Source: DYGX01 sp035325905
GTDB lineage: Bacteria > Chloroflexota > Anaerolineae > Aggregatilineales > Aggregatilineaceae
Assembly: GCA_035325905.1 (NCBI GenBank)
Contig: DAOKYY010000044.1
Coordinates: 1-27,032, forward strand
Direction: 5' to 3'
DNA: 27,032 bases
Shown here: positions 1 through 8,043 of the stretch, one piece after another
Position numbering within the stretch: the first letter of the stretch is position 1
Layout of the letters: every line of letters begins with the position of its first letter
Notes under the pieces: model-generated
Told to the model about the DNA's origin: nothing
What the model saw: the letters and a program-made list of their open reading frames with translations, nothing else
Database searches by the model: none
Position numbers and translations under genes: made by a program

Positions 1-11
1 GCGGCTTGAAG

Positions 12-50
12 TCCCCTCTCCGCGCCGGAGAGGGGATTGAGGGGTGAGGT
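12..50. repeat. REP-like palindromic element
   Basis: A perfect 10-bp inverted repeat (12-21 paired with 27-36) has a 5-nt loop and is followed by a G-rich GGGGTGAGG tail. C/T-rich palindromes with this kind of tail recur between genes in many high-GC bacterial genomes; that is recollection, and copy number here cannot be seen. It lies downstream of the histidine kinase gene. It has no T-tract on either strand, so I do not call it a terminator. Confidence 0.5.
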
Positions 51-116
51 AAATCCTGCGAATCGCCGCATGTGCCAGAACATTTCGAAAGGTCACTTTT
101 TACAAATCACTTGGCA

Positions 117-147
117 GTTAGCTTTTCGCTAACCGCTAATCGCTAAT
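117..147. repeat. Tandem heptamer CGCTAAY with hairpin, overlapping a stop codon
   Basis: Three consecutive heptamers, CGCTAAC (127-133), CGCTAAT (134-140) and CGCTAAT (141-147), follow a hairpin GTTAGC (117-122)/GCTAAC (128-133) with loop TTTTC. The stop codon of the histidine kinase (136-138) lies inside the second heptamer, so the last few residues of the protein are encoded by the repeat. The base composition is AT-richer than the surrounding coding DNA. Confidence 0.7.
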
Positions 148-3100
148 AGCCCGATTATTATGTTCCTGGCTGCTTTCAAGCAAATCCAGCGTGACGGTGA
201 AGACAGTGCCTTGCCCCACCGCGCTATCCACCGCGATCGACCCGTGATGCAGGTGAACGATTTCGCGGGCAATCGTCAGGCCCAGGCCGGTCCCGGCGGC
301 GACGTCCTCATTGGCGCGGAAGAACGGCTCGAAGACCTGCGACAGCATCTCGGCCGGGATGCCGATCCCGGTGTCGCACACCCGGATCGCCGCCTGCCGC
401 GCCGATCCATGATCGCCTGGATCGACGGGCGCCAGCTCGATCGTGATCGTCCCCCCTTCGCCGGTGTAGTTGATGGCGTTGTTGACCAGGTTAGTGATCA
501 CCTGGCTGATGCGCTGCGGGTCGGCGTCGATGACCAGCGGCTGGCCGGGCAGGCTGGCGCGCAGGGTGATGTCTTTGCGCTCGGCCTCTGGCTGTTGGAT
601 GGCGATCACTTCCTCGATCAGCTCCGCCAGCGCGACCGGCTGGCAGTAGAGCGGGATCACGCCGCGCTCGAAGCGCGAGATGTCGAGCAGGTTCTCGATC
701 AGCTCGGTCATGCTGTCGGTCACGCGGTTGATCACGTCCAGGTGCGCCTGGAGCTTGTCGGGCTGCTTGCGCAGCAGATACAGCCGCGTCTTGATGTTCG
801 CCAGCGGGGTTCGCAGCTCGTGCGAGGCGTGGGCGATAAAGCGGTCTTTCTGCGCCTGCAACGCTTTCTCCTGGCTGATGTCGCGAAAGAGCGCGACCAG
901 CCCCGCGTCGCCCGTCCCATCCTGGCCTGGGACCTGGGTGATCGTCAGCGCGGAGTCCACGATCGCGCCGTCCCGGCGATGCGCCGCGACTGTCCCGCGC
1001 CAGCTACGGTTCTGGGCCAGACCGCTGCGGATCGCGCCGCGCAGCCGTTCGACCTCAGGCGCCGGGGCGATCAGGCTCTCGATCAGATCGAACGGACGGT
1101 GCATCAGCTCGGCGGGGTTGTAGCCCAGCAGCGCGCTGAAGGCCGCGTTGACATAGATCACCTCGCCGCCGCGCGTGAAGATCACCGCCTCGCCCATTGA
1201 GTCGAGCACGGCCTGAAGCTGCGCGCGCTGCGCCTCGACCTCGGCGGTGCGCTCAAGAACGCGCTGCTCTAGTTCACTCGCATGATGCTGGACGGCATCG
1301 TACAGCTGCGCGTTGCGGATCGCGATCGCGGCCTGGTCGGCGAAGGCTTGCAGCCGCGCCGCGTGGATAGCGTCGAAGAAGCCCGGCTGCTCGCTATCCA
1401 GGTGCAGGATGCCGATCACCTGGCCTTCGAGCACGATCGGCGCTTTCACGGTCGAGCGGATCCACTCTTCCTCCGGCAGCCGGAGCCAGCGCGGGTCGGC
1501 GTGGGTGTCGGACAAGGCGAAGGGCTGCCGGGTTGCCAGCATCGTCTGCCAGATCGGCACCTTGTTTACTTCGAAGCGAACCTGCCCGATCCACGCTCCG
1601 GCGCCGTGCTCGGCGTAGCCATAGCCGCGTGCGACCCGCGCCACGCCCTCCTCGATCAGCATGATGTTGGCCGCGTCGTGGGGCAGCACCTGGCCGACGT
1701 TGGCGAGAATCCGGTCGAGCACCAGGTCGAACTGAAGCGTGCTGCTGACCGCCGCCGCCGCGGCTTGCAGCGCCTCGGCCAGCGTGCGCTGGTCGCGCTC
1801 CGCCTGGAACAGCCGCGCGTTCTGGATCGCCAGCGCGACCTGGTCGGCGAAGGCTTGCAGCCGCTCGGCGTCGATCGGGCGAAAATGATGCGGCGTGGCG
1901 CTGTCGAGATTCAGCAGCCCGATGACGCGGCCTTCGACCGAGATCGGCGCTTTGAGCGACGAGCGAATCCAATAACTGATCGGTAGGACCTGCCAGTCAG
2001 GGTCTTCACGCGTGTCGGCGATCAGATAGGGCTGTGGGCGCTCGCTGGCGCGCATCCGCGCCCAGTGCGGAGCTTCTCGCGAGGTCAGGCGGAGCTGGTC
2101 GATCTCGTCCACTGGGCCGTAGGTATGGTAGCCTGCGTAGCGCACGATCTTGGCGACATCTCCGTCGAAGAGCATGACATTCCCGGCGTCGTAGGTGATC
2201 ACGCGCCCGACATTCTCCAGCAGCTCGTCGAACAGGTCCTCCAGGGCGGGCGAGCGATTGCTGAGCGCGGCGACGTGCCCCAGCGCCTCGGCCAGCACGC
2301 GCTGATCGCGCTCGGCGATGTAAAGCTGCGCCTTGGTAATGGCGAGAGACGCCTGGTTCGCGATGGTCTCGGCCAGCTCCAGCTCGTCGGAGGTGAACTG
2401 GCGCGGCTCGACCCAGTCCAACCCCAGCGTGCCGATCACGCCATCGCCTACGACCAGCGGCACGATCAGCAGGGTCCGCGTGCCGCGCCGGCGCAGCACC
2501 GGCCAGGCTGGCTCGAAGACGGGGTCGTTGAGCACGTCTTCCGAGACGAGCGGCTTGTGCGTCGCCCGCACGATGTCGATGGAGGGGTTCCGCTCCAGCG
2601 CGATGGTGACGTTGCCCTGGCCGGTATCCTCCGGGTGCGTGCCGAGCACCAGACGGCCCACCCGGTCCTCTTCGAACAGCACCAGCCCGCCAAAGCTCGC
2701 GCCGAACGCCGCCTGAAGCTCCAGCAGCACGGTGCGGTAGATGGTATCCAGCTCGAGCTGGTGCGCTACGTGCGTTGAGACGCGGTTGACCAGCGCCAGC
2801 CGCTGCGCCTGGGCCTGAAGCACGGCGGCGTGCTCCTGCGCGGCCTGATACAGCCGGGCGTTCTGAAGCGCGATGGCGGCCTGGTCAGCGAAGGTTTGCA
2901 GGTGCTCGGCGTGCTGCGCGTTGAAAAAATCGGGCTGGACACTCTCGACTTGCAGATAGCCGATCACGCGCCCTTCGCGGTGAATCGGCGCGGCGGCGTA
3001 GGAGCGTATCCAGGCGATTTCGGGGAACGTGATCCAGTCGGGATAGGTCGCGGTGTTGGCGATGATCAGCGGCTCGCACGTATCGAACATCTGCCTGAGC

Positions 3101-4998
3101 GTCGGAAACCCGGCGATCGGGAAGCGCGCCCCGGCCAGCCAATCGCCGAGGCCGCGCTCTTCGAACCCCCGGTGGCGCACCGCGCGCGCCACACCGTCTT
3201 CGATCAGCAGCAGGCTGGCGGAGTCGTGCGGCAGCACGCGCTTGAGATTGTCGAGAATGTGATCGGTGACGGCGTCGAGATCGAGCGCGCTGTTGATGAT
3301 CGTCGCCGTATCCTGAAGCGCCTCGGCCAGGCTGCGCTGCTCGTGCTCGGCCTGGAACAGGCGCGCGTTGCGAATCGCGATCGCGGCCTGGGCGGCGAAA
3401 GCGCGCAGCCGCCCGGCGTGGCCGGCGGTGAAGAAGCCCGGCGTCGCGCTGTCGAGGCTGATCACCCCGATAAACTCGTCCGCGTAGAAAATCGGCGCCC
3501 AGACCGAGGCGCGAATCCACTCCGTGCCCGAAACCGGCGCCCATAGCTCGGACTGCGCGGTGTCGTCGATCACGACCGGCTGGCGCGTCTGGCGCATGAT
3601 CTGATACTTCTCCAGCGCGTGATCGTCGAAGCGCAGGCCGTCGATCTGGCCGCCCAGGCCGCGCTCGTTGAATCCGGCGTGCCGCGCCATCCACACGCTT
3701 TCTCCCTCGATCAGCAGGATGCTGGCCGTATCGTGCGGAACCACGCCGCGAATATTCTCCAGAATGTGGTCGAGCACCTGCTCCAGGTCCAGCGAGCCGT
3801 TGAGCGCAATCGCCGTATCGCTCAGGGCCTCGGCCAGCACCCGCTGCTCGCGCTCCGCCTGCCGGGCGCGCTCGCGCTCGGCGCGCGTCCGCAGCGCGCT
3901 GATCCCCCAAGCCAGGTCGCGCGCCAGCTCCTCCAGCAGGGCGATCTCCTCTCCGTGCTGGAAGGCGTCCACTTCCCCGGCGTAGATCGCCAGCACGCCG
4001 AACACGCGGTCGTCGGCGGCCAGCGGCAGCGCCAGCGCCGAGCGGTAGCCGCGCTTCAGGTTTTCGCTGCGCCAGGGAGCCAGCGCGGGGTCGCCGGCGC
4101 AGTCGGGGACCACGACTGGCTGTCCTGTCCGGATCGCGCGGCCCGCCGGGCAGTCGCCGCCCGGATCGCCAGCCCAGGTCGCCAGAACCCCCGGCGCGTC
4201 GTCGTCACTCCCGTAGCTGGCGACCGGCTCGATCGTGCGCGCGGCGCTATCCCGCGCGTAGCCGACCCACGCCAGGCGAAACTGGCCGCTGGTGACTGCG
4301 ACGCGGCAGATATCGCGGAGCAGGGCGATCTCGTCCGTGGCGCGCACGATGATCTGGTTGCTCTCGCTGAGCAGGCGATAGGCGCGGACCGCCCGGCGCA
4401 GGGCGTCTTCGGTGGTGCGCTGCTCGGTGACATCGCGCACGATGGCGACCACGCGGTCCGCGCCGCTGGAGATGACGCGCGCCTCGTACTCGTGGAGGAT
4501 GTCGCCCAGGGGAAGCCGGTAGTGAAACACCTGGAGCGCGCCAGTGCTGGTGGCGCGCTCGATGGCCTCCAGTGTCTGCGGCGCGATTTGCGGCAGCACG
4601 TCCTGAATCCGCCGCCCCATGAAGACCTCGGCGGGCTGATTCAGCCCCATCGGCGCTGCTTTGTAGCCGAGGAACGTGCCGTCCCGCGCCAGCTCGAACA
4701 TCAGATCGGGCGAGGCATTGGCGAACGCCTCGCGCGAGGCCTGCGACGATTTCAGCGCGCTCTCCCATTGGCGCAGGCGATGCGCGCTTTTTCGCAGGAA
4801 CAGGTAGAACGCCGCGGTCGTCAGGGCCACATAGATCCAGCCTTTAAGCGTTTGCAGGTGCGCCCCGGCTGAGAGCGCGTTCAGCAGCAGATCGGTCCCG
4901 GCGATCCACCCGGAGCCGAGCAGCGCGTAGGCGAGCGCGAGCTGGATAGTCCGGCTCATCGGGGGAAGGTCGTGCGGCGGTGCAGATGACTGGTCCAT
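136..4998 (-). CDS. Membrane-anchored hybrid-sensor histidine kinase, PAS-GAF(6)-PAS-HisKA-HATPase
   Basis: A 1620-residue sensor kinase. Two N-terminal membrane segments (about 18-40 and 50-70) are followed by a PAS-like domain (about 85-195) and six GAF domains (about 208-367, 390-547, 560-717, 735-893, 905-1062 and 1078-1232). A coiled coil, a second PAS domain (about 1260-1378), HisKA and HATPase_c complete it. The phosphoacceptor is H1393 in SHELRTP. The ATPase shows the N box (N1503/N1506), DTGIGI from D1542 and GTGLGL at 1569-1574. GAF2, 3, 5 and 6 are close paralogues sharing a PHDxA-type motif and the ending RNARLFQ/QNARLYQ; GAF1 and GAF4 diverge. No receiver domain is present and no response regulator is nearby, so the partner is unknown. 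GAF ligands cannot be read from sequence. A GAGGA Shine-Dalgarno precedes the ATG. It starts 16 nt after the fatty-acid oxidation gene and is probably co-transcribed with it. Confidence 0.95.
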   Translation of the reverse strand: MDQSSAPPHDLPPMSRTIQLALAYALLGSGWIAGTDLLLNALSAGAHLQTLKGWIYVALTTAAFYLFLRKSAHRLRQWESALKSSQASREAFANASPDLMFELARDGTFLGYKAAPMGLNQPAEVFMGRRIQDVLPQIAPQTLEAIERATSTGALQVFHYRLPLGDILHEYEARVISSGADRVVAIVRDVTEQRTTEDALRRAVRAYRLLSESNQIIVRATDEIALLRDICRVAVTSGQFRLAWVGYARDSAARTIEPVASYGSDDDAPGVLATWAGDPGGDCPAGRAIRTGQPVVVPDCAGDPALAPWRSENLKRGYRSALALPLAADDRVFGVLAIYAGEVDAFQHGEEIALLEELARDLAWGISALRTRAERERARQAEREQRVLAEALSDTAIALNGSLDLEQVLDHILENIRGVVPHDTASILLIEGESVWMARHAGFNERGLGGQIDGLRFDDHALEKYQIMRQTRQPVVIDDTAQSELWAPVSGTEWIRASVWAPIFYADEFIGVISLDSATPGFFTAGHAGRLRAFAAQAAIAIRNARLFQAEHEQRSLAEALQDTATIINSALDLDAVTDHILDNLKRVLPHDSASLLLIEDGVARAVRHRGFEERGLGDWLAGARFPIAGFPTLRQMFDTCEPLIIANTATYPDWITFPEIAWIRSYAAAPIHREGRVIGYLQVESVQPDFFNAQHAEHLQTFADQAAIALQNARLYQAAQEHAAVLQAQAQRLALVNRVSTHVAHQLELDTIYRTVLLELQAAFGASFGGLVLFEEDRVGRLVLGTHPEDTGQGNVTIALERNPSIDIVRATHKPLVSEDVLNDPVFEPAWPVLRRRGTRTLLIVPLVVGDGVIGTLGLDWVEPRQFTSDELELAETIANQASLAITKAQLYIAERDQRVLAEALGHVAALSNRSPALEDLFDELLENVGRVITYDAGNVMLFDGDVAKIVRYAGYHTYGPVDEIDQLRLTSREAPHWARMRASERPQPYLIADTREDPDWQVLPISYWIRSSLKAPISVEGRVIGLLNLDSATPHHFRPIDAERLQAFADQVALAIQNARLFQAERDQRTLAEALQAAAAAVSSTLQFDLVLDRILANVGQVLPHDAANIMLIEEGVARVARGYGYAEHGAGAWIGQVRFEVNKVPIWQTMLATRQPFALSDTHADPRWLRLPEEEWIRSTVKAPIVLEGQVIGILHLDSEQPGFFDAIHAARLQAFADQAAIAIRNAQLYDAVQHHASELEQRVLERTAEVEAQRAQLQAVLDSMGEAVIFTRGGEVIYVNAAFSALLGYNPAELMHRPFDLIESLIAPAPEVERLRGAIRSGLAQNRSWRGTVAAHRRDGAIVDSALTITQVPGQDGTGDAGLVALFRDISQEKALQAQKDRFIAHASHELRTPLANIKTRLYLLRKQPDKLQAHLDVINRVTDSMTELIENLLDISRFERGVIPLYCQPVALAELIEEVIAIQQPEAERKDITLRASLPGQPLVIDADPQRISQVITNLVNNAINYTGEGGTITIELAPVDPGDHGSARQAAIRVCDTGIGIPAEMLSQVFEPFFRANEDVAAGTGLGLTIAREIVHLHHGSIAVDSAVGQGTVFTVTLDLLESSQEHNNRAISD

Positions 4999-5014
4999 GC
5001 CGGTTCCTCGCTGC

Positions 5015-7411
5015 TCAGTTGCGCAGCGGCTTGTTGAACTGAAGCATATGCATCATACGCTCAAGGCTCTTGGGCTGCTGGCATAGCTCGACAAACGCTT
5101 CGCGCTCCAGGTCGAGGATGTACTGCTCCGGCACCCAGCCCGGCTCGGACAGATCGCCGCCGCACAGCACGTGGGCGATCTTGTTGGCGATCAGCGCGTC
5201 GTGGTCCGAGGCGTGCCCCGCCTCGCGCAGGCTGTAGACGCCCAGGCGCAGCGCGGCGAGCGCGTCCCGCCCGGCGGCCCAGACTTGCCCCGCCGGTTGG
5301 GGCGAATAGCCGCCCGCCAGCAGGTGCAGCGCCTCGCGCTTGGCCTCGGCCAGCAGAAAGTCTTTGTTCAGCACGATCCGGTCGGACGGGCGCAGAAAGC
5401 CCAGCGCGCGGGCCTGCTTGGCGCTCTCGGACACTTTCGCCAGCGCGATCGTCTCGAAGACCTGCTGCAAATGCGGCAGCACGTCGGCGTTGGGCGTTTC
5501 CATGACCGGATTGATCACGCGCCGCAGCATCTCCTTGCAGCCGGTCCCCGCCGGGAGCAGCCCGACGCCGAACTCCACCAGGCCGATGTACAGCTCGGCG
5601 TGGGCGACGGCGCGCGCCCCGGCCATCGCCATCTCCGCGCCGCCGCCGAGCGCCATGCCGAACGGCGCGGTGACGACCGGCCCCGGCGCGGCGCGCAGCG
5701 CCTGGCACAGGTTTTGCAGCTCGCGGACGGTGGCGTGAAGCTGCGCCCAATCCTGCTGCTGGGCCAGCATCGCGATCAGAAACAGGTTCGCCCCGGCGCT
5801 GAAGTGCTCGCCCTGGTTGCCGATCACCAGCGCGTCGTAGCCGTTTTCCAGGTGCTCAAGCGCCTTCCAGCCCATCGCGATGCTGTCCGCGTCGATCGCG
5901 TTGGCTTTGGCGTGGAATTCCAACAGCAGGATTCCGTCGCCCAGGTCGATCAGCGACGCGCCCGCCATGCCCTCGACGCGCTTTCCGGCGGCGCGCAGGT
6001 CCGGCAGGGAGATGATGCGCGGGTCCTTGCGCAGCGGCGCGTAATCGCCGCGCGGCGGGTCGTAGACGCCGGTGACGACGCCCGCCGCATCGCGCTGGTA
6101 GAAGCTGTCGCACCCGGCCGCCAGCATGTCCTTGACCCACGGCGCGACGGCGTAGCCGTCCGCTTCCATGCGCGCGGCGGTGTCGGCCACGCCGAGCGCG
6201 TCCCAGATTTCGAACGGGCCAAGCTCGTGGTTGAAGCCCCACTTGTTGGCGCTGTCGATCGCGGGGATGTCGTCCGCGATCTCGCCCAGGCGGCGCGCTG
6301 CGTAGCTGAGATAGAAGGCGTGCAGGTGCCACAGGTAATACGCGGCGCGGTCGTCCGCGCTCGCCAGCGCCCGGACGCGCGCCCCCGTATCCTCGATCTT
6401 GCGGTGCTGGCCGACGCTGTCAAAGCGCACTTTAACGGGCGGCTCGTGCTCCAGCGTTTGCAGGTTCAGCTCCCAGAACTCGCGGCCTTCAGGCGTGTCC
6501 ACCCGCTTGTAGAAGCCCTGCCCGGCCTTGTTGCCGAGCAGCCCGCGCGCCAGCATCGTCTCCAGCAGATTGCGCGAGGCGGGATGGGCCAGCACCTCGC
6601 GCGCCTCGTCGCCGGGGATCGATTCGTACAGGTTGCGGTTGACATGCACCATGATGTCGGCGCCGATCAGGTCGTAGAGGCGGAAGGTGGCGGTTTTCGG
6701 ACGGCCGATCAGCGGGCCGGTCAGCGCGTCCACCTCGCCGACGGTGTAGCCCTCGTCCAGCGCGAGGTTGACGCCGAAGGTCCCGGCGACGCTGATAAAG
6801 CGGTTGGCGATGAAATTGGGCGTGTCTTTGCACAGCACGACGCCTTTGCCGAGGATCGTGCGCCCGTACTCGATCATGAAGTCGAGCACGGCCGGGTCGG
6901 TGCGCTCGTGCGGGATGATTTCGAGCAGCTTGAGGTAGCGCGGCGGGTTGAAGAAGTGCGTGCCGAGAAAATGGCGCTGAAAGTCCTCGCCGCGCCCCTG
7001 CGCGATGGCGTGGATGCTCAGGCCGCTGGTGTTGGTCGAGACGATCGCGCGCGGCGCGCGGTGCGCTTCGAGCCGGGCCATCAGGTCCTGCTTGATCGCC
7101 AGATTCTCGACAATCGCCTCGATAATCCAGTCGGCCTCGCTCACGCGCGCCAGATCGTCGTCAAGGTTGCCGGGGGTGATCAGCGCCAGGTCCGCCGGGT
7201 GGAACAACTGGGCCGGGCGGCTCTTTTGCAGCGCGTCGAGGTTCTTCAGCGCAACCGCGTTGCGCTGCTCGGGCGGGTCGCCGGGCCGGCTGCCGGGCGC
7301 GGCGATGTCGAGCAGCAGGACGCGCACGCCGACCCCGGCCAGCAGGGCCGCGATCCCGCTGCCCATCGTGCCCGATCCGATGACCGCTGCCTGACGAATG
7401 TGGAAGCTCAT
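5015..7411 (-). CDS. fadN: 3-hydroxyacyl-CoA dehydrogenase / enoyl-CoA hydratase fusion (FadN type)
   Basis: A 798-residue bifunctional beta-oxidation enzyme with the dehydrogenase first, the order of Bacillus FadN rather than E. coli FadB. The N-terminal Rossmann fold has GSGTMGSG at 12-19, and the dehydrogenase signature HFFNPP lies at 152-157. The crotonase-type hydratase domain covers about 485-690 and keeps both catalytic glutamates: E593 in GGGAE and E613 in the VEFGVGL segment. The expected reactions are hydration of trans-2-enoyl-CoA and NAD-dependent oxidation of 3-hydroxyacyl-CoA. No thiolase or acyl-CoA dehydrogenase gene lies in the window, although FadN usually works with FadA and FadE. 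A strong GAAGGAGG site sits about 7 nt before the ATG. The stop is 16 nt upstream of the histidine kinase start. The symbol is by domain architecture, not by orthology testing. Confidence 0.92.
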   Translation of the reverse strand: MSFHIRQAAVIGSGTMGSGIAALLAGVGVRVLLLDIAAPGSRPGDPPEQRNAVALKNLDALQKSRPAQLFHPADLALITPGNLDDDLARVSEADWIIEAIVENLAIKQDLMARLEAHRAPRAIVSTNTSGLSIHAIAQGRGEDFQRHFLGTHFFNPPRYLKLLEIIPHERTDPAVLDFMIEYGRTILGKGVVLCKDTPNFIANRFISVAGTFGVNLALDEGYTVGEVDALTGPLIGRPKTATFRLYDLIGADIMVHVNRNLYESIPGDEAREVLAHPASRNLLETMLARGLLGNKAGQGFYKRVDTPEGREFWELNLQTLEHEPPVKVRFDSVGQHRKIEDTGARVRALASADDRAAYYLWHLHAFYLSYAARRLGEIADDIPAIDSANKWGFNHELGPFEIWDALGVADTAARMEADGYAVAPWVKDMLAAGCDSFYQRDAAGVVTGVYDPPRGDYAPLRKDPRIISLPDLRAAGKRVEGMAGASLIDLGDGILLLEFHAKANAIDADSIAMGWKALEHLENGYDALVIGNQGEHFSAGANLFLIAMLAQQQDWAQLHATVRELQNLCQALRAAPGPVVTAPFGMALGGGAEMAMAGARAVAHAELYIGLVEFGVGLLPAGTGCKEMLRRVINPVMETPNADVLPHLQQVFETIALAKVSESAKQARALGFLRPSDRIVLNKDFLLAEAKREALHLLAGGYSPQPAGQVWAAGRDALAALRLGVYSLREAGHASDHDALIANKIAHVLCGGDLSEPGWVPEQYILDLEREAFVELCQQPKSLERMMHMLQFNKPLRN

Positions 7412-7445
7412 CGCAGTTCCTCCTTCGTGACCGATCGCAGGGTGG

Positions 7446-7451
7446 ATTATG
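7446..7451 (-). promoter_or_regulatory. Candidate proximal -10 for the fadN gene
   Basis: CATAAT on the minus strand is preceded by TG (TGCCATAAT), like an extended -10, and would place the transcript start about 30 nt before the fadN ATG. No convincing -35 hexamer is seen at 16-18 bp. Confidence 0.3.
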
Positions 7452-7557
7452 GCACGGGCCGCACCGCACCAAAAGTCCGGGCAGGTAAATGCTTAAAGGC
7501 GAATAAACGCAAACCAGGCGCGATGCCGGTGTATCATGCTCCCGACAATTATGCATC

Positions 7558-7586
7558 ATTATAGAGTCGATCCGTCTGGCGCGGAA
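7558..7586 (-). promoter_or_regulatory. Candidate distal promoter for the fadN gene
   Basis: A perfect TATAAT (7558-7563, minus strand) has only a weak TTCCGC at -35 spacing of 17 bp. It lies just beyond the L36 terminator, where a new transcription unit is expected. It would give a leader of about 140 nt. The 7412-7620 stretch is AT-richer than the genes around it and holds no supported gene. Confidence 0.4.
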
Positions 7587-7619
7587 TAGGACGGCCTGGA
7601 CGGCGGAGCGCGGGGAATC

Positions 7620-7643
7620 AAAAACGGGCCGTGCGGCCCGTTT
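7620..7643 (-). terminator. Intrinsic terminator after rpmJ
   Basis: On the minus strand a 9-bp stem (AAACGGGCC paired with GGCCCGTTT, loop of four) runs into a five-T tract, 21 nt after the L36 stop codon. It separates rpmJ from the fadN transcription unit. Confidence 0.85.
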
Positions 7644-7664
7644 CCGGAGATCGATCGCGCGGGG

Positions 7665-7781
7665 CTAACCCTGGCGCTGCTTGTGCTTGGGATACGCCGA
7701 GCACATCACGTACAGTCGCCCCTTGCGCCGCACGAAATAGCACTTGTCGCACATCTTGCGAACCGAAGACCGGACCTTCAT
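7665..7781 (-). CDS. rpmJ: 50S ribosomal protein L36 (zinc-binding form)
   Basis: A 38-residue protein beginning MKVRSSV and ending PKHKQRQG, the signature of L36. The zinc ligands are C11, C14, C27 and H33, so it is the C+ (zinc-ribbon) form, and its length matches the 38-residue E. coli type. It binds 23S rRNA in the large subunit. The ATG follows GGGGAGGTG, a strong Shine-Dalgarno. It is not flanked by infA, rpsM, rpsK or other ribosomal genes, where bacterial rpmJ commonly sits. It has its own -10 candidate upstream and its own terminator. A second rpmJ elsewhere in the genome is possible but cannot be tested here. Confidence 0.97.
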   Translation of the reverse strand: MKVRSSVRKMCDKCYFVRRKGRLYVMCSAYPKHKQRQG

Positions 7782-7906
7782 CTGAATCACCTCCCCAGGT
7801 TGGTTCACTATCGCCCTGGCCGAAGCCACGACCGGCAGCCTGGGTCGGATAGCTCAATGAATTATGTCGTGAGGGCGCGCTGCCGCGCCCGGTGCTCTGC
7901 GCGTCT

Positions 7907-7935
7907 ATTATAGCGTGTCTGGCGCGAGAATCCAG
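7907..7935 (-). promoter_or_regulatory. Candidate rpmJ promoter
   Basis: A perfect TATAAT on the minus strand (7907-7912) lies 126 nt before the rpmJ ATG. The -35 is weak (TGGATT or CTGGAT at 16-17 bp). The predicted leader of about 120 nt contains a GC-rich 7-bp hairpin at 7873-7890 (GGGCGCG/CGCGCCC, loop of four) with no T-tract after it. Whether this hairpin acts as a leader control element is not known. Confidence 0.5.
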
Positions 7936-7986
7936 GCCGAGTTGCGCGCGGCGACCCCCGGCCCCTGTCCAAAATGGGGACGCGAA

Positions 7987-8014
7987 GCGGGGCGGCTGGT
8001 GTACGCCGCCCCGC
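7987..8014 (-). terminator. Hairpin downstream of the SH3/CARDB binding protein
   Basis: A perfect 10-bp GC stem (GCGGGGCGGC paired with GCCGCCCCGC, 8-nt loop) begins 29 nt after the stop codon of the binding-protein gene. On the minus strand the nearest T-run (CATTTTGG) is about 10 nt further on, so this is not a textbook intrinsic terminator, but its position fits transcript 3'-end formation. Confidence 0.5.
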
Positions 8015-8043
8015 GAAGCACGCGACCGCGCACGCCGCGAGGG

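Noticed and set aside
117..133. Terminator of the histidine kinase gene
   Set aside because: The 6-bp hairpin overlaps the region just after the stop but has no T-tract on the minus strand.
5171..7564. 797-codon plus-strand open frame
   Set aside because: Antisense to the FadN-type gene with its clear catalytic motifs; no protein-family signal.
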